A DNA stretch of 64,000 nt, from NCBI RefSeq assembly GCF_030269305.1, contig NZ_BSTC01000011.1, positions 1-64,000 on the forward strand, in the 5' to 3' direction. Every line of letters starts with the position of its first letter. Position 1 is the first letter of the stretch. Shown here piece after piece: positions 26,003 through 34,389 of this stretch. Source of the DNA: Kineosporia sp. NBRC 101731. Lineage in GTDB: Bacteria; Actinomycetota; Actinomycetes; Actinomycetales; Kineosporiaceae. The position numbers and the translations under genes are program-made. The notes under the pieces are model-generated. The model saw only the letters and a list, made by a program, of their open reading frames with translations, was not told the origin of the DNA and ran no database searches.

Positions 26003-27316
26003 GTGCCGACAGAGGAATCGTCTCCCTGGTTGCGGGCCCCCTGGGACCAGCTCGCGGCGCAGGTGAAGTGCCCCACCTGTGATCTTCTCGTGCAGGACGA
26101 CTGGGACTTCTGCGAATACTGCGGCACCGAGATCGATCACGCGGCGCTGTCGGAGGACGGTGAAGGCCGTGGTCCCGCTCCCTCGACGCCGGGCCGCTCC
26201 GTGCGCGACCAGGCCCCGGCCGCCCATCTCGACCAGACCCCGTCCCCCCTGGCCGTGCTCCAGACGACCCAGCAGCAGGGCCATTCCGCCGTTCAGCCGC
26301 ACCTCCAGGCGGCCCCCGCGCCCGGGCCGGGCCTGTCGCAGACGCCGGGCCTGTCACAGACGCTGGGCCAGATCGGCGCCGACCTGGCCCGGTTGACGGC
26401 CGGTCTGTCGGCCCAGGCCGGTGCTCAGCCGGGGCAGTTCGGCGCTCACTCGGGGCAGGCCGGTGCTCAGCCGGGGCAGGCCGGTCCGCCGGACGGGACA
26501 TCGGTGCCGGGCCTGGCGAACCTGCTGCGCGCCGAGTTGCTTTCGGCGTACGAGGGCAGGTCGGTCGGGGCGGTCGGGCATCACGCCTCGTTCGGGCCGG
26601 GATCGACCGGATGGCCCGGGCCGACCGGTGGCACCGGTCCGGGTGCGGCGCCCGGTGTCGGAGGTGTGCCGGGGGCGGGGCATCTCGGGGGAGTTGGAGC
26701 CGTTCCGGGGGCCGGGACGATACCGGGCGGGGGAGTGGGCGCCGGTCATGGTGTGGGAGCCGTCCCGGGTGTGGGAGCGGCGCCGGGTGCTGGTGTCGTT
26801 CCGGGCGCGGGTGCGGGCGCCATGCCGGGCGCCGGAGCTGTGCCGGGGGCCGGAAGTTTTCCGGGAGTCGGAGGTTTTCCGGGAGTCGGAGGGTTGCCCG
26901 GCGGTGGGCTGCCGGGCGCCGGAGTGTCCGGATCCGGGGTGCCCGGGGGAGTGCCCGGTGCTGGGACGGTACCTGGCCTGGGCGGGGCCTCAGGGCCCGG
27001 AGCTGTCTCTGGTCCGGGCGGTACCGGCCCGGCGGTGATCCCGGCCCCGGGTATCAGCGGTTCCCCCGGAAGGCCCTCCGCGGCCAGCAGTCCACCACCG
27101 GCCGTCGGTACGGCGGGCAGTATTCCGCGGGTGGCCCAGCCCCCCGCGCTGGGGGGACCGACAGTGCCGGCGCGTTCCTCGTCCTCCATCGGTGAGACGA
27201 AAACCCCAGCACCGCCAACGCCCCCTCCACCGAAGGCCCCCGAACGCCCCGCCCCCACCTACCAGGTGGGCCCCCGCAGCTACACGAACCCGGTCTCCGG
27301 CCCCGGCCGCATCTGA
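26003..27316 (+). CDS. Zinc-ribbon protein with elastin-like Gly/Pro/Val/Ala-rich tail
   Basis: About 437 residues. A zinc ribbon lies near residues 17-37 (KCPTCD...FCEYCG). After a Gln/Pro linker and a short helical segment (LGQIGADLARLTAGLSAQAG) comes a roughly 170-residue low-complexity stretch of (G)(V/A/F)(P)G(A/V)G units, such as GAVPGVGAAPGAGVVPGAG, resembling elastin- or collagen-like repeats. The tail ends PTYQVGPRSYTNPVSGPGRI with no membrane anchor. GTG at 26003 is preferred because a perfect GGAGGTGG lies 7 nt upstream; ATG at 25970 is possible. Low-complexity GC-rich coding raises some doubt, but the ribbon and ribosome-binding site support a real gene. Confidence 0.65.
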   Translation: MPTEESSPWLRAPWDQLAAQVKCPTCDLLVQDDWDFCEYCGTEIDHAALSEDGEGRGPAPSTPGRSVRDQAPAAHLDQTPSPLAVLQTTQQQGHSAVQPHLQAAPAPGPGLSQTPGLSQTLGQIGADLARLTAGLSAQAGAQPGQFGAHSGQAGAQPGQAGPPDGTSVPGLANLLRAELLSAYEGRSVGAVGHHASFGPGSTGWPGPTGGTGPGAAPGVGGVPGAGHLGGVGAVPGAGTIPGGGVGAGHGVGAVPGVGAAPGAGVVPGAGAGAMPGAGAVPGAGSFPGVGGFPGVGGLPGGGLPGAGVSGSGVPGGVPGAGTVPGLGGASGPGAVSGPGGTGPAVIPAPGISGSPGRPSAASSPPPAVGTAGSIPRVAQPPALGGPTVPARSSSSIGETKTPAPPTPPPPKAPERPAPTYQVGPRSYTNPVSGPGRI

Positions 27317-27404
27317 CACGAGCCGACCCGACGTCGAGCGACATCCAGCGCAACCGGGCGAGGGGGTGCGGTGCCCCAGCCTTCGGCCGGAAGGTGCCCC
27401 ACGT

Positions 27405-27432
27405 CCCCGGGAAGGTTTGCATGATCACGAAC
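27405..27432. repeat. Dispersed palindromic element, half copy (copy 3 of 5)
   Basis: A single arm of the element, CCCCGGGAAGGTTTGCATGA followed by TCACGAAC, without the matching second arm. It lies in the 219-bp gap between the zinc-ribbon gene and the START-like gene. A half-site suggests decay or partial insertion. I see no other structure in this gap. Confidence 0.6.
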
Positions 27433-27535
27433 AGAAGAAGGGGTTGCGGTCGATAGGCCCGAATTTCACATCCGCGATAACAGGCTTTCGTGTGGTTAAC
27501 GGGCCGAACGGGTCCCCGTGCACCAGACTGGCGCC

Positions 27536-28000
27536 ATGACCAGTGAGGTTGAAGAGCGCGTCGTACGGGTCGTCCGGGACATTGCCGCGACGCCCGGGAG
27601 GATCTTCGAGTTGATCGCCGATCCACGCCTGCAGCCGGTCTGGGACGGTAACGACAATCTGGCCCGGGCGGAGTCGGGTCAGCGGGTGCGGGCCCTGGGC
27701 GAGGTGTTTGTCATGGCCCTGACCCGGGGCGGGATCCGGGAGAACCGGGTGGTGGAGTTCGAGGAGGGCCGGCTGATCGCCTGGAACCCGTCCGAGCCCG
27801 GCTCGACGGCGCCCGGCCATCTGTGGCGCTGGGAACTGGAGCCCTTGGACGATGCGAACACCCAGGTCACGCACACCTACGACTGGTCGCAGCTGACGGA
27901 CGAACGGCGCTTCGAGCGGGCTCGCGCCAACACCGAGGAAGCCCTGGCGTCATCACTGCGCAGGCTGGCTGTGGCGGCCGAGGCTCCCAATCGGTCCTAG
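27536..28000 (+). CDS. SRPBCC/START-like (polyketide cyclase/dehydrase family) protein
   Basis: A 154-residue single-domain protein with the SRPBCC pattern: VVRDIAATPGRIFELIADPR at the start, a central sheet ending in LIAWNPSEPGSTAPGHLWRW, and a long C-terminal helix (RFERARANTEEALASSLRRL). The fold forms a hydrophobic cavity and is used for lipid or polyketide binding or simple cyclase reactions; the substrate cannot be told. ATG at 27536 gives MTSEVEERVVRV; GTG at 27518 would add six residues. It is monocistronic, with an alcohol dehydrogenase 130 bp downstream. Confidence 0.85.
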   Translation: MTSEVEERVVRVVRDIAATPGRIFELIADPRLQPVWDGNDNLARAESGQRVRALGEVFVMALTRGGIRENRVVEFEEGRLIAWNPSEPGSTAPGHLWRWELEPLDDANTQVTHTYDWSQLTDERRFERARANTEEALASSLRRLAVAAEAPNRS

Positions 28001-28132
28001 GGTCCGCCGACCTTGGTCCTCCCGGGTGAGGCCCTCCGCCGCTAGCCGACAGGTGTCGCTTATCCTGGTGTGGTCGGCCACCGCGGGTCGTCATCCCGGA
28101 TGGCCCGCGCCCGTTAGCACGAGGAAGTTCGG

Positions 28133-29086
28133 ATGATTACCGCCTGGCAGTTCACCAACACGCACGAGCCGCTCCGTCGCGTCGAGCTCGACGACCCGAT
28201 CGCCGCCGCCGGCGGGGTTGTCGTCGACGTCAAGGCGTCCGGCATCTGTCACTCTGACGTCGGCATGCTCGAGGATGAGGGCTGGCTGAAGATCCTCGCC
28301 AAGCGCCCGATCACCATGGGCCACGAGGTCGCCGGCGTGATCTCGGCCGTCGGTGCGGGCGTCACCGAGTGGAAGATCGGCGACCGCGTCGGCCTCTGCC
28401 CGACCACCAGCGCCGGTACTCCCGGTTACACCTTCGACGGTGGGTACGCCGACAAGGTGGCCATCGGCCAGGAGGCCCTGGTCCGGATCCCGGACGGCGT
28501 CAGCTTCACCGACGGCGCGTACGCCACCGACGCCGGGATGACGAGCCACCATGCGGTGGTCGCGCTCGGCGGCGCCACCACGGGGATGAAGGTCGGCATC
28601 ATCGGGCTCGGGGGCCTCGGTCAGATCGGTGCCCGGGCGGCGGTGCTGAACGGGGCGAGCGTTGTCGCCGCGGAACCGAACGAGAAGGTCTGGGAGATCG
28701 GCCGCTCGCTCGGAGTGGGCGACATCCGCAAGGACATCAGTGATTTCGACGGCGATGATCTCGATCTGATCGTCGACTTCGCCGGTTTCGGGAGTACCAC
28801 GGCCGGTGCGATCGACGTCGTCAGGCCCGGTGGCACCGTCGTTCTCGTCGGCATGGGCCGGCTCACCTCGGAGATCAACACCTACAACCTCATTGTGAAC
28901 CGGATCCGGTTGCTCGGTTCGGCGGGCGGCGACCCGTCCGACATCGCGAAGATCTACGGGTACATGGCGGACGGCTCGCTCACCACGACGACCACCACCG
29001 TCTCCTTCGACGAGATCCCCGACGGGCTCGGTCGTCTCGCGCGCGGTGAGGTCGTCGGTCGCCTGGTGGCCTCGTTCGGGGACTGA
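28133..29086 (+). CDS. Zinc-type alcohol dehydrogenase lacking the structural-zinc lobe
   Basis: A 317-residue medium-chain dehydrogenase. Catalytic-zinc residues are present (ASGICHSDVGMLED, MGHEVAGVI), and the NAD(P)-binding site is IGLGGLGQIGARAA. The four-Cys structural-zinc lobe usual after the GHE motif is absent, replaced by VGLCPTTSAGTPGYTFDGG, which makes the protein about 25 residues short. ATG at 28133 follows GAGGAAG. The alcohol substrate is unknown. It converges with the GntR gene, 4 bp away. Confidence 0.9.
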   Translation: MITAWQFTNTHEPLRRVELDDPIAAAGGVVVDVKASGICHSDVGMLEDEGWLKILAKRPITMGHEVAGVISAVGAGVTEWKIGDRVGLCPTTSAGTPGYTFDGGYADKVAIGQEALVRIPDGVSFTDGAYATDAGMTSHHAVVALGGATTGMKVGIIGLGGLGQIGARAAVLNGASVVAAEPNEKVWEIGRSLGVGDIRKDISDFDGDDLDLIVDFAGFGSTTAGAIDVVRPGGTVVLVGMGRLTSEINTYNLIVNRIRLLGSAGGDPSDIAKIYGYMADGSLTTTTTTVSFDEIPDGLGRLARGEVVGRLVASFGD

Positions 29087-29090
29087 AACC

Positions 29091-29816
29091 CTAGGTGCCC
29101 CACACTGCCACGCTGCGCCGCACGGGCACGGCGTTCGGATCGGCGGCGAAGAGCTCGGGGGAGCGGCGGCGCACGCGCTCGATGTCTTCGAACACCGCGC
29201 GCAGATGGCCGCGTAGCGTGGCGCGGGCTGCTTCGGTGTCGCCCGACAGCACCACGCCGAGCACGTCGGCGTGCTGGTCGATGAAGGGCCGGGGTGAGGC
29301 GGCGTCGTAGAGGCCGAGGCGGCGGGCCCGGTCGAGGTGCCCCTTGGCGGAAGCCACTGCGGACCAGGAGTTCCCGTGCCCGCTGAGGCTCATCAGGTGA
29401 TGGTGGAACTCTTCGTCGAGGCGGAAGAACTCTTCCCGGTCGATGTCCGGGACCTGTTGCTGCGCCAGGTTCTCGCGCAGGGCGGCGACAATGTCCGGGT
29501 CGGGTGAGGCGGGTACGTCGTCCAGGGCACTCAGTTCCACGGCCTCGCGCAGGAACTGGGCGTCGGCGACGCGACCGGCGTCGACCCGGGAGACGAACGT
29601 GCCCACCTTCGGGAAGACCTGCACCAGGCCCTCTTCCGAGAGCAGAATCATGCTCTCGCGCACCGGTGTGCGAGAGACCCCCATCTCGGCGGCCAGGTCG
29701 TTCTCCGACAGCGCGGTGCCCGGGGCCAGCTCGAGGCCGAGGATGCGGCGGCGCAGTGAGTCGTAGACGGCCTGCCGGCTGCTGCCACCAGCTTTTCGGG
29801 GGGACATGCCCGCCAT
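29091..29816 (-). CDS. GntR-family regulator (FCD subgroup) of the sugar-acid operon
   Basis: A 241-residue regulator. The winged HTH occupies about residues 10-75 (AVYDSLRRRILGLELAPGTA, LSENDLAAEMGVSRTPVRES), and the C-terminal FCD domain carries metal/ligand positions in DEEFHHHLMSLSGHGN and FIDQHADVLGVVLSGD. FCD-type GntR proteins typically respond to sugar acids. It is divergent from manD and shares its control region, so it most likely represses the manD-kdgK-eda operon. ATG at 29816 or 29807 could be the start. Confidence 0.9.
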   Translation of the reverse strand: MAGMSPRKAGGSSRQAVYDSLRRRILGLELAPGTALSENDLAAEMGVSRTPVRESMILLSEEGLVQVFPKVGTFVSRVDAGRVADAQFLREAVELSALDDVPASPDPDIVAALRENLAQQQVPDIDREEFFRLDEEFHHHLMSLSGHGNSWSAVASAKGHLDRARRLGLYDAASPRPFIDQHADVLGVVLSGDTEAARATLRGHLRAVFEDIERVRRRSPELFAADPNAVPVRRSVAVWGT

Positions 29817-29853
29817 CGTAGGGGACCGCCCTTCTGTGGCCCAGTTCTGATGA

Positions 29854-29871
29854 ACAAGTTCTTGTATACTA
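29854..29871. promoter_or_regulatory. Candidate GntR operator upstream of manD
   Basis: ACAAG-TT-CTTGT (29854-29865) overlaps TTGTATACTA (29862-29871), whose GTATAC core matches the TTGTATACAA-type sites bound by many FCD-subgroup GntR regulators. It is centred between the divergent gntR and manD starts and overlaps the expected -10 region. Binding is inferred from motif and position. Confidence 0.55.
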
Positions 29872-29911
29872 GGGCTGCATCGCACGGTGGCCGCCGAAGG
29901 AGATGGGTCAA

Positions 29912-31120
29912 ATGAGCACGATCGAACGTGCGGAGGTCTTCGTCGCCTCCCCGGGACGGAACTTTGTCACCCTGAGGATCACCACGTCGGACGGGGTGAC
30001 CGGTCTGGGTGACGCCACCCTCAACGGTCGGGAGCTCGCGGTGGCGAGCTATCTGAAGGACCACCTCGTCCCCCTGCTCATCGGTCGTGACCCCGCCCGC
30101 ATCGAGGACATCTGGCAGTACCTCTACAAGGGTGCCTACTGGCGGCGCGGCCCGGTCACCATGACGGCGATCGCGGCCGTGGACATGGCCCTGTGGGACA
30201 TCAAGGGCAAGGTCGCGAACCTGCCCGTCTACCAGCTGCTGGGCGGGCGCTCGCGAGAGGGCGTGATGGTCTACTCGCACGCCTCCGGCACCGACGTGCC
30301 CTCGCTGCTCGACGACGTGGCCCGCTTCCGTGACCTGGGCTATCAGGCCATCCGCGCGCAGGCGGCGGTGCCCGGCATCGGCGGTTCCTACGGGGTGCGC
30401 AAGGGTGTGGTCTACGAGCCGGCCAGCACGAGTCTGCCCGACGAGCAGCCCTGGTCGACCGAGGCCTACCTCGACTTCGCCCCCACCTACCTGACCCAGG
30501 TCCGGGAGAAGTTCGGGTTCGGGTTCCACCTGCTCCACGACGTCCACCATCGGCTCACCCCGATCGAGGCCGCACGCTTCGGCAAGGCGGTCGAGGACGT
30601 TCGCCTGTTCTGGATGGAAGATCCGACGCCGGCCGAGAACCAGGACGCGTTCCGGCTGATCCGGCAGCACACCACCACGCCGATCGCGACCGGTGAGATC
30701 CTCAACTCGATCTGGGACGTCAAGGACCTGATCACCGGGCAGCTCATCGACTACGTGCGCACGACCGTCACCCATGCCGGCGGGATCACCCACCTGCGGC
30801 GTATTTTCGACCTGGCCGCGCTGTACCAGGTGCGCACCGGGTCGCACGGCGCCACCGACCTGTCACCCGTGAGTCTGGCCGCCGCGGTGCATGTCGACCT
30901 GACCGTGCCGAACTTCGGTATCCAGGAGTACATGCCGCACGTGGCCGAGACGATGGAGGTCTTCCGCACCGGCGTCACGCTCGAGAAGGGCATGCTGAAC
31001 CTCTCCGACGCACCGGGTCTCGGCGTCGAGTACGACGAGAAGGCCGCCGAGCGGTACCCCTACGACCCGAAATATCTGCCGGTGGCGCGTCGTCTCGACG
31101 GGTCGGTGCACGACTGGTGA
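29912..31120 (+). CDS. manD: Mannonate dehydratase-family enzyme (enolase superfamily, ManD/RspA)
   Basis: A 402-residue enolase-superfamily dehydratase converting D-mannonate (some members D-gluconate) to 2-keto-3-deoxygluconate. ManD hallmarks are visible: [40 protein letters not shown], the metal-ligand strand [41 protein letters not shown] and [14 protein letters not shown] at 29912 follows GAAGGAG by 9 nt, so the ATG at 29903 is too close to be used. It begins the pathway completed by kdgK and eda. Members of the family differ in substrate and efficiency, so mannonate is likely but not certain. Confidence 0.92.
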   Translation: MSTIERAEVFVASPGRNFVTLRITTSDGVTGLGDATLNGRELAVASYLKDHLVPLLIGRDPARIEDIWQYLYKGAYWRRGPVTMTAIAAVDMALWDIKGKVANLPVYQLLGGRSREGVMVYSHASGTDVPSLLDDVARFRDLGYQAIRAQAAVPGIGGSYGVRKGVVYEPASTSLPDEQPWSTEAYLDFAPTYLTQVREKFGFGFHLLHDVHHRLTPIEAARFGKAVEDVRLFWMEDPTPAENQDAFRLIRQHTTTPIATGEILNSIWDVKDLITGQLIDYVRTTVTHAGGITHLRRIFDLAALYQVRTGSHGATDLSPVSLAAAVHVDLTVPNFGIQEYMPHVAETMEVFRTGVTLEKGMLNLSDAPGLGVEYDEKAAERYPYDPKYLPVARRLDGSVHDW

Positions 31121-31124
31121 ATGA

Positions 31125-31274
31125 CGAAAATCCCCTGAGGGACGCGGGTGGGCCCCGACCGTCGTATCGCCGCTGATCACCCACACCTTCGAGCTCGACC
31201 AGGCGGCCGAGGCGATGAACGTGGCCCTCGACCCGGACAGCGGTAGCAGTAAGGTCATGCTGCACATTGGCTGA
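31125..31274 (+). pseudogene. 3' remnant of a medium-chain sugar-acid dehydrogenase
   Basis: An open frame without a start codon runs 31125-31274 and, from 31152, encodes APTVVSPLITHTFELDQAAE, then AMNVALDPDSGSSKVMLHIG and a stop. This is the conserved C-terminus of zinc-type L-idonate/threonine-dehydrogenase-like enzymes (ISHTFPLEEAAEAF...SKVML pattern). Roughly 300 N-terminal residues are missing. It lies between manD and kdgK in the same orientation, so a complete oxidoreductase gene probably once belonged to this operon and was lost by deletion. It cannot be functional. Confidence 0.75.
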
Positions 31275-31298
31275 CAACCGCGACGATCGGAACTTCAC

Positions 31299-32282
31299 GT
31301 GGCTCTGACGGGTAACGGAGTGGTCACCCTCGGCGAGACCATGGCGCTCCTGACGCCTCCGGCGGCCCCCCGGCTGCGGGACGGCACCCAGATGCAGCTG
31401 GGTATCGGGGGCGCCGAGTCGAATGTCGCGATCGGCCTGGCCCGGCTGGGTTTTCCGAGCGCCTGGATCAGCCGGGTCGGCGACGACGACTTCGGCACCC
31501 TGATCGTGCGGGAGATCCGGGCCGAGGGCGTCAGGGTGCTCGCCGATCGCGACGCCGGGGCCCCGACCGGGCTGATGGTCAAGGAAGGGCGGGCCGGGCG
31601 CACCACCCGGGTGCGCTACTACCGGGCCGGGAGTGCGGCGTCGCGTCTGGACGCTGCCGATGTCGGCCGGCACGCCGGGGCGATTGCCGAGGCTGCGATC
31701 CTGCACGTCACCGGGATCAGCCCGGCGCTGGGCGCCGGTCCGGGCCAGGCTGTGCTGGCGGCGGTCGAGATCGCCCGGAAGAACGGCACCTTCGTCTCTT
31801 TCGATGTCAATCACCGTGCGGCGCTGTGGTCGTCCGAGCAGGCCCGTCCGGCGCTGGCCGATCTGGCCCGGCGGTCCGACCTGACCTTCGCGGGCCCGGA
31901 GGAGGCGTGCCTCCTGCTCGGTGAGGAGCCGCGAGCGGTGGCTTCTTTCGAGGAGGGCGAGACGCTGGCCCGGCTGCTCGCCGCGGCGGTGGGTGGCATG
32001 GTGGTGCTCAAGCTGGGGGCGCTGGGCGCTATCGCCCTGACCGGGGAAGACGCGCACCACGGCCCGACCACCCCGATCGTGGCGACCGACCCGGTCGGTG
32101 CGGGGGACGCGTTCGTCGGCGGGTACCTGGCCGCCCTGCTCGAGTCCGGCTCGCCGCAGCAGTGTCTGGCTCTCGCCAACCGCGTCGGCGGGGCGGTGTG
32201 CCAGGCCCCCGGTGACTGGGAGGCCCTGCCGACCCGTGCCGAACTGGACGCTCTCGACGCGTCCACCGACGTCGTCCGTTAA
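31299..32282 (+). CDS. kdgK: 2-keto-3-deoxygluconate kinase (PfkB family)
   Basis: A 327-residue PfkB kinase that phosphorylates KDG to KDPG. Typical features are TLGETMALLTP at the start, GGAESNVAIGLARLGF, the KDG-kinase-type YYRAGSAASRL and the anion-hole/catalytic motif DPVGAGDAFVGGYLAALLES with the catalytic Asp. GTG at 31299 has only a weak ribosome-binding site. It stands between manD (with a dehydrogenase remnant) and eda, so the KDG assignment is well supported by context; ribokinase-like alternatives are less likely. Confidence 0.92.
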   Translation: MALTGNGVVTLGETMALLTPPAAPRLRDGTQMQLGIGGAESNVAIGLARLGFPSAWISRVGDDDFGTLIVREIRAEGVRVLADRDAGAPTGLMVKEGRAGRTTRVRYYRAGSAASRLDAADVGRHAGAIAEAAILHVTGISPALGAGPGQAVLAAVEIARKNGTFVSFDVNHRAALWSSEQARPALADLARRSDLTFAGPEEACLLLGEEPRAVASFEEGETLARLLAAAVGGMVVLKLGALGAIALTGEDAHHGPTTPIVATDPVGAGDAFVGGYLAALLESGSPQQCLALANRVGGAVCQAPGDWEALPTRAELDALDASTDVVR

Positions 32283-32321
32283 TTTTCGCTCTGACCCCCT
32301 GAACTCATTGGAGTCGTCCCC

Positions 32322-32951
32322 ATGACCGCCCCGTTGCTCGCCGCCCACCCGGTCGTCCCCGTCGTCGTGATCGACGCCGCCGACCAGGCCGTACCCCTCG
32401 GTGAGGCCCTGCTGGCCGGGGGGATCGCGGTGATGGAGGTGACGCTGCGCACCGCCGCCGGGCTGGAGGGTATCCGCCGGCTCTCCGCGCTGGAAGGCAT
32501 GACGGTGGGCGCGGGTTCGGTGCTGACGGTCGAGCAGGTGGACGAGGTGGTGGACGCCGGGGCCACGTTCGTGGTCAGCCCGGGCATCTCACCCGAGGTG
32601 GTGCGACGGGCACAGGCCCGGGGAGTTCCGGCGCTGCCGGGCATCTCGAGCTCCACCGACCTGATGACCGCGGTGTCGCTCGGCCTGGAAGAGGTCAAGT
32701 TCTTCCCGGCCGGCCTGCTCGGCGGCCCGGCCATGATCAAGGCCCTGTCGGCCCCGTTCGGTGGCCTCACCTTCATGCCGTCCGGTGGCGTCGGCCTGGG
32801 CAACCTGCACGAGTACCTGGCGCTGCCCTGCGTGCCGGCGGTCAGTGGCTCCTGGATGGTGGAGAGGTCGCTGGTGAACGCCGGGAAGTGGGACGAGATC
32901 AGCGCTCTCGCCGCCGAGGCGGTCGCGGCGGCGAGAGCTGCCCTGGCCTGA
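32322..32951 (+). CDS. eda: KDPG aldolase
   Basis: A 209-residue class I aldolase cleaving KDPG to pyruvate and glyceraldehyde 3-phosphate. The Schiff-base Lys126 is in EEVKFFPAGLLGG, the acid/base Glu39 in GGIAVMEVTLRT, and the phosphate loop in MPSGGVGLGNLHEYL. ATG at 32322 has TTGGAG upstream. It is the last gene of the manD-kdgK-eda operon and feeds sugar-acid carbon into central metabolism. Confidence 0.95.
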   Translation: MTAPLLAAHPVVPVVVIDAADQAVPLGEALLAGGIAVMEVTLRTAAGLEGIRRLSALEGMTVGAGSVLTVEQVDEVVDAGATFVVSPGISPEVVRRAQARGVPALPGISSSTDLMTAVSLGLEEVKFFPAGLLGGPAMIKALSAPFGGLTFMPSGGVGLGNLHEYLALPCVPAVSGSWMVERSLVNAGKWDEISALAAEAVAAARAALA

Positions 32952-33078
32952 TCCGCGGTAGGCACTCAACGGTAGGCACGCGGGTCTGCGTTCGAGCGCC
33001 CGAGGACGGCAAGATGTGCGACAACTGTCGAACCGATCTCGACGGGTCGGGAGTGTCCGCCCGCCGTATCGTCAACTC

Positions 33079-34389
33079 GTGCCACGTCATACCGTCGTAC
33101 CTGTGAACCGCACGGACGTACCCGGCCGGCAGCGGGAGGGGTCCGGGCGCCCGGACCTGGCGACGGCGTGCCGTCAGGCCTCGCGCCAGTCGCTGGCGGC
33201 GGTCGAGCAACTCGCCAGCGGTCTGAGCACCGCGACGGTGGCGTTCTTCGTCCTCTTCCTCGTGATCGTCACGGCCGTGCTGTGCCTCGTCGGCGTGGGG
33301 CTCCTCCTGGCCCCGGCCGTGTTGTACCTGGTACACGGTGCGGCCTCCCGCGAGCGCGACCGGCTCTCCCGCTGGGGTGATCCGGTGCTCGGTCCGCCGC
33401 GGCGCATCACGGATCTGCGGGCGGCGCTGGCTGATCCGACGACGCGACGTGAGCTGGTGTGGCTCGCCGTGCACGCCTGCGCCGGTTCGCTGCTCGGCCT
33501 GATCGGGGTGCTGCTGCCGTTGATGGCGGTGCGGGACGCCTCGTTCCCGCTGTGGTACCCGTTCCTGCCGCCGGGGTGGGGTAGCGCGTCGATCGGGTTG
33601 TGGACCGTGGACACCTGGCCCGGGGTGCTGGTGGTGTTCCTGATGGGTGTCGGCTGGACCGCGATCCTGCTCGGCCTCACCCCCGGAATGGCCCGGCTGC
33701 AGGGGCGTGCCGGCCGTCGGCTGCTGGCCCCGCCGCCGGGGACCGACCTGACCGGGCGCATCGCCGAGCTGACGTCGTCCCGTGCTAACGCCCTGGACGC
33801 GCACGCGACGGAGTTGCGGCGGATCGAGCGCTCGTTGCACGACGGTACGCAGAACCGGATGGTGGCGGTCACGATGCTGCTGGGTACGGCGCGGCGGGCG
33901 CTGGCCCGGGAGGACCGGGAGCTGGCCGACCGGATCATCGCGCAGGCCCAGGACGCCGCCGAGGACGCGCTGAAGGAGTTGCGCGGGGTGGTGCGCAGCA
34001 TCCTGCCGCCGGTGATCGAGGACCGGGGCCTGGCGGGGGCGTTGTCGGGTCTGGCCGCGAACTGCGGGGTGCCGACCGCGGTCGATGTCGAGGTGCCCGG
34101 CCGGTGTGCCGCATCGGTCGAGGCCACAGCGTATTTCGTGGTCGCGGAGGCGTTGACGAACGTGGCGCGGCACGCGGGGGCGGGTGCGGCCGCTGTTAGG
34201 CTGCGCCGCCGTGACGAGCGTCTCCTGGTCGAGATCGAGGACGACGGTCACGGCGGCGCGGACGAGGCCGGCGGTTCGGGTCTGGTCGGGCTGCGCCGCC
34301 GGGTCGAGGCGCACGACGGCGTCGTCACGATCGACAGTCCCGTGGGTGGGCCGACAGTGCTGAAGGTGGAGTTGCCGTGCGGATCGTGA
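33079..34389 (+). CDS. NarL-type sensor histidine kinase
   Basis: About 436 residues. Four or so transmembrane helices occupy residues 45-210 (VAFFVLFLVIVTAVLCLVGV; GSLLGLIGVLLPLMAV). The HisKA_3 motif is IERSLHDGTQNRMVAV with phospho-acceptor His254, and the HATPase domain has AEALTNVARHAGA and DDGHGGADEAGGSGLVGLRR. The GTG at 33079 lies 7 nt after a TATCGT -10-like box (33067-33072), suggesting a leaderless start; GTG at 33016 or 33103 is possible. The 3' end overlaps its response-regulator gene by 13 bp. The signal is unknown. Confidence 0.9.
   Translation: MPRHTVVPVNRTDVPGRQREGSGRPDLATACRQASRQSLAAVEQLASGLSTATVAFFVLFLVIVTAVLCLVGVGLLLAPAVLYLVHGAASRERDRLSRWGDPVLGPPRRITDLRAALADPTTRRELVWLAVHACAGSLLGLIGVLLPLMAVRDASFPLWYPFLPPGWGSASIGLWTVDTWPGVLVVFLMGVGWTAILLGLTPGMARLQGRAGRRLLAPPPGTDLTGRIAELTSSRANALDAHATELRRIERSLHDGTQNRMVAVTMLLGTARRALAREDRELADRIIAQAQDAAEDALKELRGVVRSILPPVIEDRGLAGALSGLAANCGVPTAVDVEVPGRCAASVEATAYFVVAEALTNVARHAGAGAAAVRLRRRDERLLVEIEDDGHGGADEAGGSGLVGLRRRVEAHDGVVTIDSPVGGPTVLKVELPCGS

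Noticed and set aside
25160-27316. 718-codon version of the zinc-ribbon gene
   Set aside because: The upstream part is antisense to the Ig-like membrane protein; the GTG at 26003 has a perfect ribosome-binding site.
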